DNA of 64,000 bases from SXOA01 sp051004015. GTDB lineage: Bacteria > Planctomycetota > Planctomycetia > Pirellulales > Pirellulaceae. A program made the translations under genes and the position numbers. The notes beneath the pieces were generated by a model. That model had not been told where the DNA came from and searched no databases. It was given only the letters and a program-made list of their open reading frames with translations. Where the stretch lies: assembly GCA_051004015.1 (NCBI GenBank), contig JBPCKT010000157.1, forward strand, positions 1 through 64,000, in the 5' to 3' direction. This document shows positions 56,368 to 64,000 of this stretch, piece by piece. The stretch's first letter is position 1; every line of letters starts with the position of its first letter.

Positions 56368-56548
56368 ATCTGAATATTCTCGGCCTGAATGCCCTCATAA
56401 CCGCCCCAACCGGCGGCTAGGGAATTCGGCGGAGCGAAGTAGAATTTGTTGACCCTGGGCAAGTTGGGCAAGTACAATGAAGGGCTAACGGCACGGCCAA
56501 TCGGCTGAACACGGGAAGAATTTCGCGCGCAAATCCCGATTTACTTTT

Positions 56549-57661
56549 ATGACCCATTTTGAAACACGCTTGTCGTTTGCTCTCCCGACCTTCGCCGTCC
56601 TGGGGCTGCTTGGCCTATGGTCCCTCGCGGCAACTGCTCAGGACGCCCAGCCCAAGCGGCCGCTGGCGCCGGGGATTCTGACGGTCATTCCCCCCGATCC
56701 CGAGGAGAGTGAAACCTGGCATGGTCCGCTGCCGCTAGTCGAAGTGCCGATCAATATCTCGGACCTCGACTATGCCCCCAACTTCGAGCAAAAGTCGGCT
56801 ACCGTCTTCGAGCGGTCCAAGGGAGTGACCCTCCGCCGAGGCATCTGGAACCTGGAATTCGCCTTCAAGCCGATGCGGATGATCCACGTGGACGTGCCGC
56901 AACCCACCGGCAAGATGCAGCGGAAGCTGATCTGGTACATGGTCTATCGCGTGAAGAACAAGGGGGGCCATTTCCAGGTGACTGAGGAAAAAACCCTCGT
57001 CGCCGATGCCATCCCGCACTCCACGTTCAAAATGACACCGGTCATCGAATTGACCGAAGGAAAGCTCGGCCCCGACGGCGCGATTGTGAAGGACGACATG
57101 GGCAACCCGGTCCTTCAGCCGGTCAAAATCCGCTTTCTGCCGCACTTTGTGCTGCAATCCAAGGAATACAACAAGGAGTATCTGGACCGGATCATTCCGG
57201 CTGCCATGGCCCCGATCAAGGCCCGCGAATTCCCCGGCGAGAAAGACCTCAAACTGCACGATTCGATTTCGATCAGCTCGGTGGATATCCCACTGTCGGA
57301 CGAGCGAGTCGATAAGAGCGTATGGGGCGTGGTGACCTGGGAAGAGGTGGACCCCCGCATCGATTACTTCACAGTATACATTCAGGGCCTGACCAACGCC
57401 TTCAGGTTTGAGGACCCGGCCGGGGCCTTTAAGAAGGGCTCACCTCCCGGCACCGGCCGCAAGTTCACGGCTAAGACTCTGCAAATGAACTTCTGGAGGC
57501 CCGGTGACACTGTTGAGGAGCACGAGGAAGAAATTCACTATGGCGTGCGGCTGGACGCGGATTCGAACCTGAAGGAAGGCATCTATTCGGAACTGCAAAA
57601 GCGGATCTTCGCCGAGCACGGGATCGACAAGCCTCTTGACTCCCTGTGGATCTATCGGTAG
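56549..57661 (+). CDS. Secreted hypothetical protein
   Basis: A 370-residue protein with signal peptide (LSFALPTFAVLGLLGLWSLAATA). The mature part is alpha/beta with conserved-looking stretches 'GIWNLEFAFKPMRMIHVDVP', 'LIWYMVYRVKNKGG' and 'SVWGVVTWEEVDPRIDYF'. It resembles uncharacterised planctomycete exported proteins; no enzyme motif seen. It starts after the repeat field and runs in the direction of rpmA 112 bp downstream. Confidence 0.82.
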   Translation: MTHFETRLSFALPTFAVLGLLGLWSLAATAQDAQPKRPLAPGILTVIPPDPEESETWHGPLPLVEVPINISDLDYAPNFEQKSATVFERSKGVTLRRGIWNLEFAFKPMRMIHVDVPQPTGKMQRKLIWYMVYRVKNKGGHFQVTEEKTLVADAIPHSTFKMTPVIELTEGKLGPDGAIVKDDMGNPVLQPVKIRFLPHFVLQSKEYNKEYLDRIIPAAMAPIKAREFPGEKDLKLHDSISISSVDIPLSDERVDKSVWGVVTWEEVDPRIDYFTVYIQGLTNAFRFEDPAGAFKKGSPPGTGRKFTAKTLQMNFWRPGDTVEEHEEEIHYGVRLDADSNLKEGIYSELQKRIFAEHGIDKPLDSLWIYR

Positions 57662-57773
57662 CTTTGATGGTTTCCCTGCGGGCTGTGCGAAAATTCGCAT
57701 CTCCGCTGGTAACAAGCACTTAAGATAGGTCACTGGCGAACCCGCCCGTGGCTACGAGAGCGGAGCTTCCGAG

Positions 57774-58028
57774 ATGGCGCATAAGAAAGGTCAAGGTTCC
57801 ACCCGCAACGGACGCGACTCCCAAGGTCAGCGCCGCGGGGTCAAGCGGTTCGGCGGCGAGGCGGTGACGGCCGGCACAATCATTGTGCGCCAGGTTGGAA
57901 CAGTGTTCCACCCCGGCCGGAACGTCGGCTGCGGAAAGGACTACACGCTGTTTGCCTTAATTGACGGCACGGTCAAGTTCGACCAGGAAGGCCGCCGCGT
58001 CAACGTGCAGGCCGCGGAAGCGAACTAG
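57774..58028 (+). CDS. rpmA: 50S ribosomal protein L27
   Basis: An 84-residue ribosomal protein. The N-terminal 'AHKKGQGSTRNGRDS' is diagnostic and lacks the cleaved extension found in Firmicutes; 'GTIIVRQVGTVFHPGRNVG' and 'DYTLFALIDGTVKF' follow. The usual upstream partner rplU (L21) is absent here. A strong terminator follows at 58055-58088. Confidence 0.98.
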   Translation: MAHKKGQGSTRNGRDSQGQRRGVKRFGGEAVTAGTIIVRQVGTVFHPGRNVGCGKDYTLFALIDGTVKFDQEGRRVNVQAAEAN

Positions 58029-58054
58029 CCGGCTGATTGCAGCACAACTTGCAC

Positions 58055-58088
58055 GGACGCTCTCCGACTGTGGGAGCGTCCTTTTTTT
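58055..58088 (+). terminator. Intrinsic terminator after rpmA
   Basis: GGACGCTC (58055-58062) pairs with GAGCGTCC (58074-58081), followed by seven T. It would separate rpmA from obg. Confidence 0.9.
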
Positions 58089-58097
58089 GTTCTTGAA

Positions 58098-58151
58098 AGT
58101 ACTCCTCACGCTCCGCGTGAGGAGTTCATCTCGCGGAGCGAGATGAGTACT
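58098..58151. repeat. Double-hairpin element, copy 2
   Basis: AGTA (58098) ... TACT (58148) enclose CTCCTCACGC-TCC-GCGTGAGGAG (58102-58124) and TCATCTCGC-GGA-GCGAGATGA (58126-58146). Same closing bases and loops as 51139-51196, different stems. It lies 18 bp before the obg start. Confidence 0.85.
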
Positions 58152-58168
58152 ATTCTTGTCCACTACTT

Positions 58169-59179
58169 ATGTTCGTTGATCGCGTACAAATCGAAATTCA
58201 GGGAGGCCGCGGCGGCAATGGCTGCGTCAGCTTCCGGCGCGAGAAGTACGTTCCGCACGGCGGGCCGGACGGCGGTGATGGCGGTGACGGCGGCAGCGTG
58301 ATCATCCTTGCCAAAAATGGCGTCAATAACCTCTCGGCCCTTGCTCACCACAAGCACTGGAAAGCTGAGAGCGGCAACCACGGCAGTGGCAATGGGCGGT
58401 ACGGCAAAGGGGCCAAGGACATGACAATCCTGGTGCCTCCCGGGACGATCCTCTACGACGCCAAGGACGGCTTCGTCCTCAAGGACCTGACGCAAGACGG
58501 CGAAAGCGTCGTCGCCGCTCGCGGCGGAGCCGGCGGCAGAGGGAACCTGTCCTTCAAGACCTCGGTGAACCGAGCCCCGCGCGAAGCCCAGCCCGGCGGC
58601 GAGGGGGAACGCCGCAAAGTCATTCTGGAACTCAAGGTCATTGCGGACGTCGGTCTGATCGGCAAACCGAACGCCGGCAAAAGCACGCTCCTGTCCCGTC
58701 TCACGCGGGCCAGGCCTGAGATTGCCGACTATCCGTTCACCACCAAGCATCCCAATCTGGGGATCGTCACGATCGATCAGGACCGCTCCTTCGTCATGGC
58801 CGACATCCCCGGATTGATTGAAGGGGCCCACGCCGGCGCGGGACTGGGGCACGAATTCCTGCGGCATATCGAGCGGGCCGGAATCCTCGTCCACCTCGTC
58901 GAGCCGCTGCCCATGGATGGCAGCGACCCTCTGACGAACTACCGCACCATCCGCGACGAGCTGACCCAGTACGACGAGAAACTCGGCGAGCGGCCGGAGA
59001 TCATTGCCGTCACGAAGGCGGAACTGCCGGGGTCGGCTGAGTTGCAAGCGCTGCTTGCGGAGACAACGGGCAAAGAAGTGCTCTTGATATCGTCCGTCAC
59101 GGGACAAGACCTCAACATTCTGACGCGCACCATTGCCAGCGTGCTGGCGGAGCAGAAAGCCGCCGCGGCGTGCACGTAG
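58169..59179 (+). CDS. obg: Obg-family GTPase
   Basis: A 336-residue ribosome-assembly GTPase. Obg fold at 1-158 (MFVDRVQIEIQGGRGGNGCV and Gly-rich turns 'GPDGGDGGDGGSV'), then G domain: G1 'GKPNAGKST' (about 166), G2 'YPFTTKHPN', G3 'DIPGLIEGA', G4 'TKAE'. The chain ends soon after the G domain, without the C-terminal OCT domain. Its leader holds the double-hairpin element, and the terminator after rpmA suggests its own promoter. Confidence 0.96.
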   Translation: MFVDRVQIEIQGGRGGNGCVSFRREKYVPHGGPDGGDGGDGGSVIILAKNGVNNLSALAHHKHWKAESGNHGSGNGRYGKGAKDMTILVPPGTILYDAKDGFVLKDLTQDGESVVAARGGAGGRGNLSFKTSVNRAPREAQPGGEGERRKVILELKVIADVGLIGKPNAGKSTLLSRLTRARPEIADYPFTTKHPNLGIVTIDQDRSFVMADIPGLIEGAHAGAGLGHEFLRHIERAGILVHLVEPLPMDGSDPLTNYRTIRDELTQYDEKLGERPEIIAVTKAELPGSAELQALLAETTGKEVLLISSVTGQDLNILTRTIASVLAEQKAAAACT

Positions 59180-59264
59180 ACACAGGCGGCCCGCCTGTAG
59201 GCTTCGGCCGTTCTTGGTCCAATTCCAAAAGCAGACACGCGAGCCGCGTGTTGCTACGCCGCGC

Positions 59265-59303
59265 AAAAAAAAGGCCCCCGGAAGCAACGGGTCCCAGGGG
59301 GGC
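59265..59303 (-). terminator. Intrinsic terminator, minus strand
   Basis: On the minus strand GCCCCCCTGG and CCGGGGGCC pair imperfectly and are followed by eight T (A-run 59265-59272 on plus). It lies 335 bp past the last gene of the signalling operon, so it ends either a long 3' leader or a separate RNA. Confidence 0.7.
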
Positions 59304-59545
59304 TTAGGACTTCGTTGTTATCCGGGAGCGATTGGACGGTCAGCGGCAGCGCATCCTTGCGCGCCGTGGCCGCGGGCCGACAAACAGTTTCCGCCAGGTC
59401 CCTTCGCATCCATGCGTTGGAAGCCTCGCGTGGTCCGCAGAGACAAGCTCCCAGGGAAGCTTGCTCCAGATGCGGACTCGGCTGCGTGCCGGCTGTAGCG
59501 TGAATTGTTCTCACTCGCGGTCTCGTTCCCCGCGTCAGTGATGGG
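59304..59545 (-). ncRNA. Possible structured RNA ending at the terminator
   Basis: The minus strand has a stem GTCCGCA...TGCGGAC with inner CAAGCT/AGCTTG (plus 59432-59476), and CGCATCCATGCG and GCGCATCCTTGCGC words nearer the terminator. No match to RNase P, tmRNA or SRP RNA consensus could be read. Start is a guess. Confidence 0.25.
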
Positions 59546-59637
59546 GGGAGAATAGGCCATCACGAAAAACGGGTCAAGGTCGATTCTTGGCCGGAAAAAT
59601 GGCGGAAAAATGAGACCGAGGAGAAACCGGACTCGCG

Positions 59638-60084
59638 CTAATTCTTCGGCGGGCTGTCGCCGTCTTCGATCCCCTCGATATACCGCCGCAGTCGCTCGTT
59701 TTCGTCGGTCACGTCCTTCAGCCGGAGCATGTTCTGCACGCGCTTGACGAGCTCAATCTTATTGACCGGCTTGGAGAGGAAGTCGTCCGTGCCGGCTTTG
59801 ACGGCCCGCTCGATGTCGCCGGACTCGTTGAGCGCGGTCACCATCAGGACCATGATCTTTCGTGTCGCCGGATCGGCCTTCAACTTCTGGCAGACCTCAA
59901 AACCAGAAAGTTTCGGCATCATCACGTCCAGCAGCACCAGATCCGGCTTGAAGGACTTCACCTTGGCGAGCGTATCCTGCCCGTCTACCGCGGCAGCGAC
60001 GACGCAATCGATTTCCGCCAGGTACGCTTCCAGCAGCTCCCGGTTCGGTGGGTTGTCATCGGCAATTAAGATGCGGCTGGGCAT
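59638..60084 (-). CDS. Single-domain response regulator
   Basis: A 148-residue receiver (MPSRILIADDNPPNRELLEA), phospho-acceptor Asp in 'LVLLDVMMPKLSG', Lys in 'FLSKPVNKIELV'. After the domain comes a short helical tail (DVTDENERLRRYIEGIEDGD) that may dimerise. No output domain. Last gene of the signalling cluster, separated from the STAS gene by an inverted repeat. Confidence 0.93.
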   Translation of the reverse strand: MPSRILIADDNPPNRELLEAYLAEIDCVVAAAVDGQDTLAKVKSFKPDLVLLDVMMPKLSGFEVCQKLKADPATRKIMVLMVTALNESGDIERAVKAGTDDFLSKPVNKIELVKRVQNMLRLKDVTDENERLRRYIEGIEDGDSPPKN

Positions 60085-60093
60085 GGGGATGAA

Positions 60094-60199
60094 AGTTCAA
60101 GGCTCAATGTTTAAGGTTCAAAGTTAGAGTCTAAGGTTTGCGGGTTTATCGTCCAAGGTCCGCCTGGGTTAGCCAACTTTGAACATTGAACCTTGAACT
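60094..60199. repeat. AGTTCAAGG inverted repeat
   Basis: Arm 60094-60125 (AGTTCAAGGCTCAATGTTTAA...) and arm 60175-60199 (AACTTTGAACATTGAACCTT...) are reverse-complementary apart from a 7-nt insertion and one substitution. The right arm touches the STAS gene stop. Confidence 0.75.
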
Positions 60200-60564
60200 C
60201 AGGCTCTCCCAAACGACTCCAGCGCCTCCTGCCGGGAGCCGAAGATGCCCCACAGCTTGTCGAAACGAGCAATGCCAAGAACTTCGCGGCCGACCTGAGA
60301 AGGACTGCAGACCGCGAGTGTGCCCCCTTTCTGCTGGGCCCGCTTCCACATTTGCACCATCCAGTCCAGCAGCGTGGAGCCGAAGTAAGGGATGAACCCC
60401 AGGTCCACCACGACGTCCTTCACCTCCTGGCCATCAATCGTCTGCAGAATGCGATTCCATTCGCCTACCAGGTCACCTTCGGTGAAGCGGCTGAACGTGA
60501 ACAGCGGCGAGACAATCAGCGTCTTCCCTTCCTGTTCCAGTCGAACGTGCTTCCCCTCGCTCAT
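60199..60564 (-). CDS. STAS-domain anti-sigma-factor-antagonist-like protein
   Basis: A 121-residue STAS protein. The conserved loop reads 'VVVDLGFIPYFGSTLLDWMV', with a serine near the usual phosphorylation site but without the normal DSSG. Its start overlaps the stop of the receiver-HATPase gene by 4 bp (ATGA), so it is made together with its likely kinase/partner. Confidence 0.88.
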   Translation of the reverse strand: MSEGKHVRLEQEGKTLIVSPLFTFSRFTEGDLVGEWNRILQTIDGQEVKDVVVDLGFIPYFGSTLLDWMVQMWKRAQQKGGTLAVCSPSQVGREVLGIARFDKLWGIFGSRQEALESFGRA

Positions 60565-61466
60565 GCCGTCGCTCCTTCCGGCGAGGGATTGGTTTTCACC
60601 ATCGTGACCTCGTTGCCCGTGGCATTAAACCGGACCTCATCCATGAAAGTGCGCATTAAGAGCAGGCCGCGGCCGCTGACCTTTTCCAGATTGGCCGGAT
60701 CGGTCGGGTCGGGGAGCTTGGAGGGATCAAAGCCCGGCCCTTCATCCCGCACGATGAATGTCCCAGATGCTCGCGAGATGGTCAGTTGCACGTGCAGCCG
60801 GCGGTTTTGCCAGGGGGCGCTGGTAGTGCGGTGGGCCAGGAGAGCGGCGTAGGCTTCCGAATCCCCCTCCCGCTGCTCGGAAGTGATTTCCAGGTTGCCG
60901 TGGAACATGGCGTTGCGGAGGGCCTCTTCCAGCGCGATGCAAACGCGGATGACGTCCGCTTCGTCGCACAACCCGATGCTGATGACGATGCTTTGCACAT
61001 AGCTGATTAGCGTGGGGATCATGTCGGCGTCGTTCGAGAGTAGGAACGTAAACCGTCCCGTCTTCAGGCACTCCATCAGCCGCTGCCGAGAGAATAGGTC
61101 CCGGGTCATGGCCAGAACGTCCATGACCGTATCGACCAGTAAGTGATGCAGGGCCGTCTTGGGAACGTAGCTCGCCGCCCCGGCCTGCAGGGCTTTCACG
61201 GCGATGTCTTCGCTTCCCTTGCCGGTCATCAGGATGACAGGGACCTGAGGATATTGGTCGACGATGGCGGACACCAATTCCAGGCCGTTCATTTCCGGCA
61301 TTACCAGGTCTGTGATGACGATTGCCGGCGGGTTGGTTTGCACCTTCCGCAGGGCCTCCTTGCCATCGGCGGCAAAATCCACATCGATGCCAGGAGACTT
61401 GGCCAGCATGCCGCCGACGAGACGGCGATCCACTGCCGAGTCATCGACCACCAAAACTGTTGGCAT
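60561..61466 (-). CDS. Receiver-HATPase (RsbW-like) fusion 1
   Basis: A 301-residue protein. Receiver domain at 1-120: 'VLVVDDSAVDRRLVGGML', Asp in 'IVITDLVMPEMNG', Lys in 'SYVPKTALH'. HATPase_c_2 at about 160-300: N box 'CIALEEALRNAMFHGN', G1 'VRDEGPGFDPSKLPDP', G2 'GRGLLLMRTFMDEV', as in anti-sigma serine kinases of the RsbW/SpoIIAB type. So phosphorylation of the receiver may gate binding to, or phosphorylation of, the STAS partner encoded next. Confidence 0.92.
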   Translation of the reverse strand: MPTVLVVDDSAVDRRLVGGMLAKSPGIDVDFAADGKEALRKVQTNPPAIVITDLVMPEMNGLELVSAIVDQYPQVPVILMTGKGSEDIAVKALQAGAASYVPKTALHHLLVDTVMDVLAMTRDLFSRQRLMECLKTGRFTFLLSNDADMIPTLISYVQSIVISIGLCDEADVIRVCIALEEALRNAMFHGNLEITSEQREGDSEAYAALLAHRTTSAPWQNRRLHVQLTISRASGTFIVRDEGPGFDPSKLPDPTDPANLEKVSGRGLLLMRTFMDEVRFNATGNEVTMVKTNPSPEGATA

Positions 61467-61510
61467 AACTAGGTTCCTCGGTTCCAGTCCGAAGGGAAGG
61501 AGAGGGAGGT

Positions 61511-62419
61511 TTAGATTGCTGCGGTTTCGCGCCGCAAGACGAGCGTCACTTCGTTGCCTTGATCGTTGAACGTCACCTGATCCATGAAGGCCCGCATCAG
61601 CACCAGCCCGCGGCCACCTTTGGTCTCCAGTGCGCCTGGTACTGCCGGGGGAACATGATTAGCATTCTTAAAGCCATTGCCGCCGTCGCGAACGACGAAT
61701 CTGGCCTCTTGTAAATTCATGTGGACTTGCACAAGGACACGGCGGTCACAGTAGGGGGACTGCATTCGCCGTTCGAGCACGAGTTGCATCAGCTCGTCGC
61801 TCAGGTCGCCGCGCACATCCATGGCCTGCTCGTAGGTCAATTCCAGATTTCCGCGGTACAGGGCGTTTTGCACCGCTTCCTTGACGGCGGCTCCCAGGCG
61901 GAAGCGGCCGGTCGCGTCGGTCAATCCCATGCCCGCGGCCATCTGCTGAATCAGGTCCACTAGCGCGTCGACCAGCTCGGGATCGTTGTCCAGCTCAAAG
62001 TCGAACTCGCATTCATGCAGACAGCCAATCAGTCGCTCATACGTATGGTCTGCTTGCGCGAGCGACAGTGCCTGGCTCACGGCGTCCAGGAGGCATTCCC
62101 CCAATTGCGGCTTGGGGACATAACCCGCGGCTCCGCGCTGCAGTGCTTCCACGGCCAGGCCTTCGCTGCCGTGGCCGGTCATCAGGATGATGGGAATGCC
62201 GGCATGATGCAAACGCACCGCGGACACCAGCTCCAGCCCGTTGCGATTGGGCATCTGCAGGTCGGTGACGATGATGTCGGGGGCGGCCTGGCGGATTTTG
62301 GTCAGAGCGTCGGCCCCGTCTTCGGCAAACTCCACCAGATAGTTGGACTCCCGCTGCAGCAGGCCGCCGACGAAGCGGCGGTCCACGGCGGAATCATCGA
62401 CAACAAGTACTTTGGCCAT
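61511..62419 (-). CDS. Receiver-HATPase (RsbW-like) fusion 2
   Basis: A 302-residue paralogue of 60561-61466 with the same order: receiver ('VLVVDDSAVDRRFVGGLLQR', Asp in 'IIVTDLQMPNRNG', Lys in 'GYVPKPQLG') and HATPase_c_2 ('AAVKEAVQNALYRGNLELTY', 'VRDGGNGFKN', 'GRGLVLMRAFMDQV'). The N box has Lys-Glu in place of Glu-Glu. A tandem duplication in one operon, 44 bp before the first copy. Confidence 0.92.
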   Translation of the reverse strand: MAKVLVVDDSAVDRRFVGGLLQRESNYLVEFAEDGADALTKIRQAAPDIIVTDLQMPNRNGLELVSAVRLHHAGIPIILMTGHGSEGLAVEALQRGAAGYVPKPQLGECLLDAVSQALSLAQADHTYERLIGCLHECEFDFELDNDPELVDALVDLIQQMAAGMGLTDATGRFRLGAAVKEAVQNALYRGNLELTYEQAMDVRGDLSDELMQLVLERRMQSPYCDRRVLVQVHMNLQEARFVVRDGGNGFKNANHVPPAVPGALETKGGRGLVLMRAFMDQVTFNDQGNEVTLVLRRETAAI

Positions 62420-62470
62420 GACGAATACTCCCGTGCCAGTTTGCTCGGGTCCGTCCGTGGCTCTCCCCGG

Positions 62471-64000
62471 CTACCGCGGTCCACCGCGGCCTTGGACGTA
62501 GTCTAGCAGAATTGGGTGCAGCTTTGCCAACTCCTGCCGCAGCAAAAGGAAAATCTCCTCGGCACCGTCCAGAGTTTGCTCTTGACCAAGCTGCTCCAGT
62601 CCAAACGCCCGGTCAAACACCGAATCGGCCTTGAAATATCGCATGGAACCCTTGATGGTGTGGGCCGCTCGCCCCAACAGCTCAAAGTCGGAGCTGTCGA
62701 TGGCCTGGCGGATTTCCGATAGACGCCGCGGCTCTTCTTCCAGGAAGGCTTCGACAATATCCCGCAGGAGCGCGTGGTCGCCGGCGCAGGTCTTCAGCGC
62801 TTCATCCCAGTCCATCACACCGTCGGTCGATTGCTCCGCCGCATCGAAGGAAATGATGCGACTGACCGACTCGCTGAGCTCGTCCCCCACCACCAGGCGC
62901 ATCGCCGCCAGGAGTTGCCGCTCCCGGATCGGCTTGGAAACGTATTCATCCATGCCGGACGCCAGGCAGCGTTCGCGGTCTCCTTTCAGGGCGTGAGCAG
63001 TCATGGCGATAATCGGGATGTGCCGCCCGGTGGACTGCTCGCGCTCCCGGATTTGCCTCGTCGCCGCCAGGCCATCCAGCTCTGGCATCTGCACATCCAT
63101 CAAGATGATGTCAAATTTGCCGCGACCTAGAGCGTTGATCGCCTCCCGGCCGTTGTTGGCCACGGTGAGCTCGTGTCCATGTCGTTCCAAGAGCCCGACC
63201 GCTAACTTCTGGTTCACCAGGCTGTCCTCGGCCAGCAGGATGCGCAAGGGGCGGCTGGCGGGCGCCTCTTCGTCGTGTACGCTGCCGGCATCCTCTGTTT
63301 CCTCGCCGCCGAGCGCCGCCACAATCGCGTCAAACAGCTCTGATTGCTTGACCGGCTTGAGCAGCCGCTGAGCCACGTCGTACTTGTCGCACTTGCGGGA
63401 ATCATCGGAGCGTTCGCCGGAAGTCAGCACAATGATCGCCGTCTCCGCCAGTTGCGGATCCTTGCGCACCTGCTCAATGAGATCAAAGCCGTCCCTGCCC
63501 GGCATATTGATGTCGGTCAGCAGCAGCTCGAAACGCCGCCCGGCGTTGACCGCTTCGCGGAGCAGTGTCAATGCTTCTTCCACGGAACTTCCCGCGGTGG
63601 GAATCATATCCCATGACGTAACGACCTCCTCTAAAATGCGACGGTTGGTGGCATTGTCGTCGATGATCAAGACGCGGGTGCCGCGGACGGCGGTACGGTG
63701 TGGGGCCGCGTCGTCGTCCGGCGGGTCGGGGCATTCCTCCAGGAAAATGTTGAAGAAGAACTTGCTCCCCTTTCCCAAATCGCTTTCCACCCAGACTCGC
63801 CCCCCCATAATTTCGACCAGCCGGCGGACGATGGTCAGTCCCAGGCCAGTGCCGCCGAATTGCCGCGTGGTGGAGGTATCGGCCTGCTCGAAGGCTTCGA
63901 AGACCCGGTCAACCTTGTCCGGCGGAATGCCAATGCCGGTGTCGCGGACGCAAAACAGCAGCTCCCACCTGCCGTCTCGGTTCGCTTGCATATTGAGTAA
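62471..64000 (-). CDS. Hybrid sensor histidine kinase, 5' part outside window
   Basis: The frame stays open to the window edge. What is seen: end of HATPase_c ('VRDTGIGIPPDKVDRVFEAF', 'GGTGLGLTIVRRLVEIMGG'), receiver 1 ('VLIIDDNATNRRILEEV', Asp in 'LLLTDINMPGRDG'), receiver 2 ('ILLAEDSLVNQKLAVGLL', Asp in 'IILMDVQMPELDG') and a C-terminal Hpt with His in 'AAHTIKGSMRYF'. This is the BarA-like multi-step layout; the Hpt could pass phosphate to the receivers encoded downstream. Sensor and HisKA parts lie beyond 64000. Confidence 0.93.
   Translation of the reverse strand, partial: LLNMQANRDGRWELLFCVRDTGIGIPPDKVDRVFEAFEQADTSTTRQFGGTGLGLTIVRRLVEIMGGRVWVESDLGKGSKFFFNIFLEECPDPPDDDAAPHRTAVRGTRVLIIDDNATNRRILEEVVTSWDMIPTAGSSVEEALTLLREAVNAGRRFELLLTDINMPGRDGFDLIEQVRKDPQLAETAIIVLTSGERSDDSRKCDKYDVAQRLLKPVKQSELFDAIVAALGGEETEDAGSVHDEEAPASRPLRILLAEDSLVNQKLAVGLLERHGHELTVANNGREAINALGRGKFDIILMDVQMPELDGLAATRQIREREQSTGRHIPIIAMTAHALKGDRERCLASGMDEYVSKPIRERQLLAAMRLVVGDELSESVSRIISFDAAEQSTDGVMDWDEALKTCAGDHALLRDIVEAFLEEEPRRLSEIRQAIDSSDFELLGRAAHTIKGSMRYFKADSVFDRAFGLEQLGQEQTLDGAEEIFLLLRQELAKLHPILLDYVQGRGGPR

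Larger units (their letters stand above)
55287..56548. other. 1.26-kb repeat field without genes
   Basis: No frame has family features. It holds an inverted relative of the 35-bp repeat, three copies of a 44-45-bp repeat, a CCGGTTTGACCGG hairpin near 55631, TTTTCAG tandem words near 55773-55800, and the second and third TGAATCA copies. AAAAACCCTTATGG occurs at 55848 and again at 56041. Confidence 0.7.
59180..59637. other. Intergenic with hairpins and possible structured RNA
   Basis: No credible protein. Holds ACAGGCG-GCC-CGCCTGT (59183-59199), ACACGCG-AGC-CGCGTGT (59235-59251), a minus-strand terminator (59265-59303) and a 45-nt nested stem at 59432-59476. Confidence 0.6.

Noticed and set aside
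59254..59563. Small proteins on either strand past obg
   Set aside because: Compositions are random-like and the frames run through a terminator and hairpins.
1..64000. tRNA, rRNA, tmRNA, RNase P and transposase genes
   Set aside because: No T-loop or other consensus words were seen in the gaps, and no DDE or Y1 transposase motif in any frame; a covariance search would be needed to exclude them.

Overview
The window reads as a chromosomal segment of a GC-rich member of the Planctomycetota, probably Pirellulales-like. The pointers are three DUF1501 Tat-exported proteins, two DUF1549/DUF1553 cytochrome-like proteins, a penta-haem protein beside a PQQ/NHL-type propeller protein, secreted giants with an N-terminal 'LExxExRxLL/LEPRIVLA' tag, an 'NPYQSP' membrane protein, and intergenic DNA packed with short hairpin repeats. 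The placement is inference from gene content; no rRNA or tRNA was seen.

Layout. 1-940 is non-coding with repeats. 941-8939 is rich in amidohydrolases: a two-gene operon with a 1,097-residue double amidohydrolase, a PqaA-type alpha/beta hydrolase, and a translationally coupled amidohydrolase pair with a small upstream ORF. 9091-14908 holds a DUF1501 protein, an eight-blade PD40-like propeller protein and a dockerin-bearing secreted zincin. 15471-24467 holds a ParB/DUF3102-like unknown, a NhaD/CitMHS-type antiporter, a DUF1549/1553 protein with a small partner, a purine nucleosidase-like protein and a membrane protein with a J-like domain. 24742-32558 holds a 1,076-residue adhesin-like protein, a soluble histidine kinase, an outer-membrane barrel, a BT1-type transporter and a tandem ACT protein. 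32598-43078 holds a desaturase remnant, a DUF1549/1553-DUF1501 operon, a UbiA prenyltransferase, a glycine-rich RRM protein, the cytochrome/propeller operon and a small membrane protein. 43295-47336 is argB-argD-argF-rph. 47418-51159 holds another DUF1501 protein, csrA and a polysaccharide deacetylase. 51234-56548 holds a broken YbjQ-like fragment and a single-chain type IIG restriction-modification enzyme bracketed by 35-bp direct repeats, then a 1.26-kb repeat field. 56549-59179 holds a secreted unknown, rpmA and obg. 59638-64000 (minus) is a signalling operon: hybrid kinase, two receiver-HATPase fusions, STAS protein and single receiver.

Together these cover arginine synthesis, secreted or periplasmic degradation and electron-transfer proteins, one defence enzyme, and a partner-switch-like phosphorelay that probably sets an anti-sigma/STAS output. 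The most unusual material is non-coding: several hairpin repeat families whose stems vary while pairing is kept, including a double-hairpin element closed by AGTA/TACT with complementary TCC and GGA loops, and a TGAATCA-rich module found in two distant gaps.
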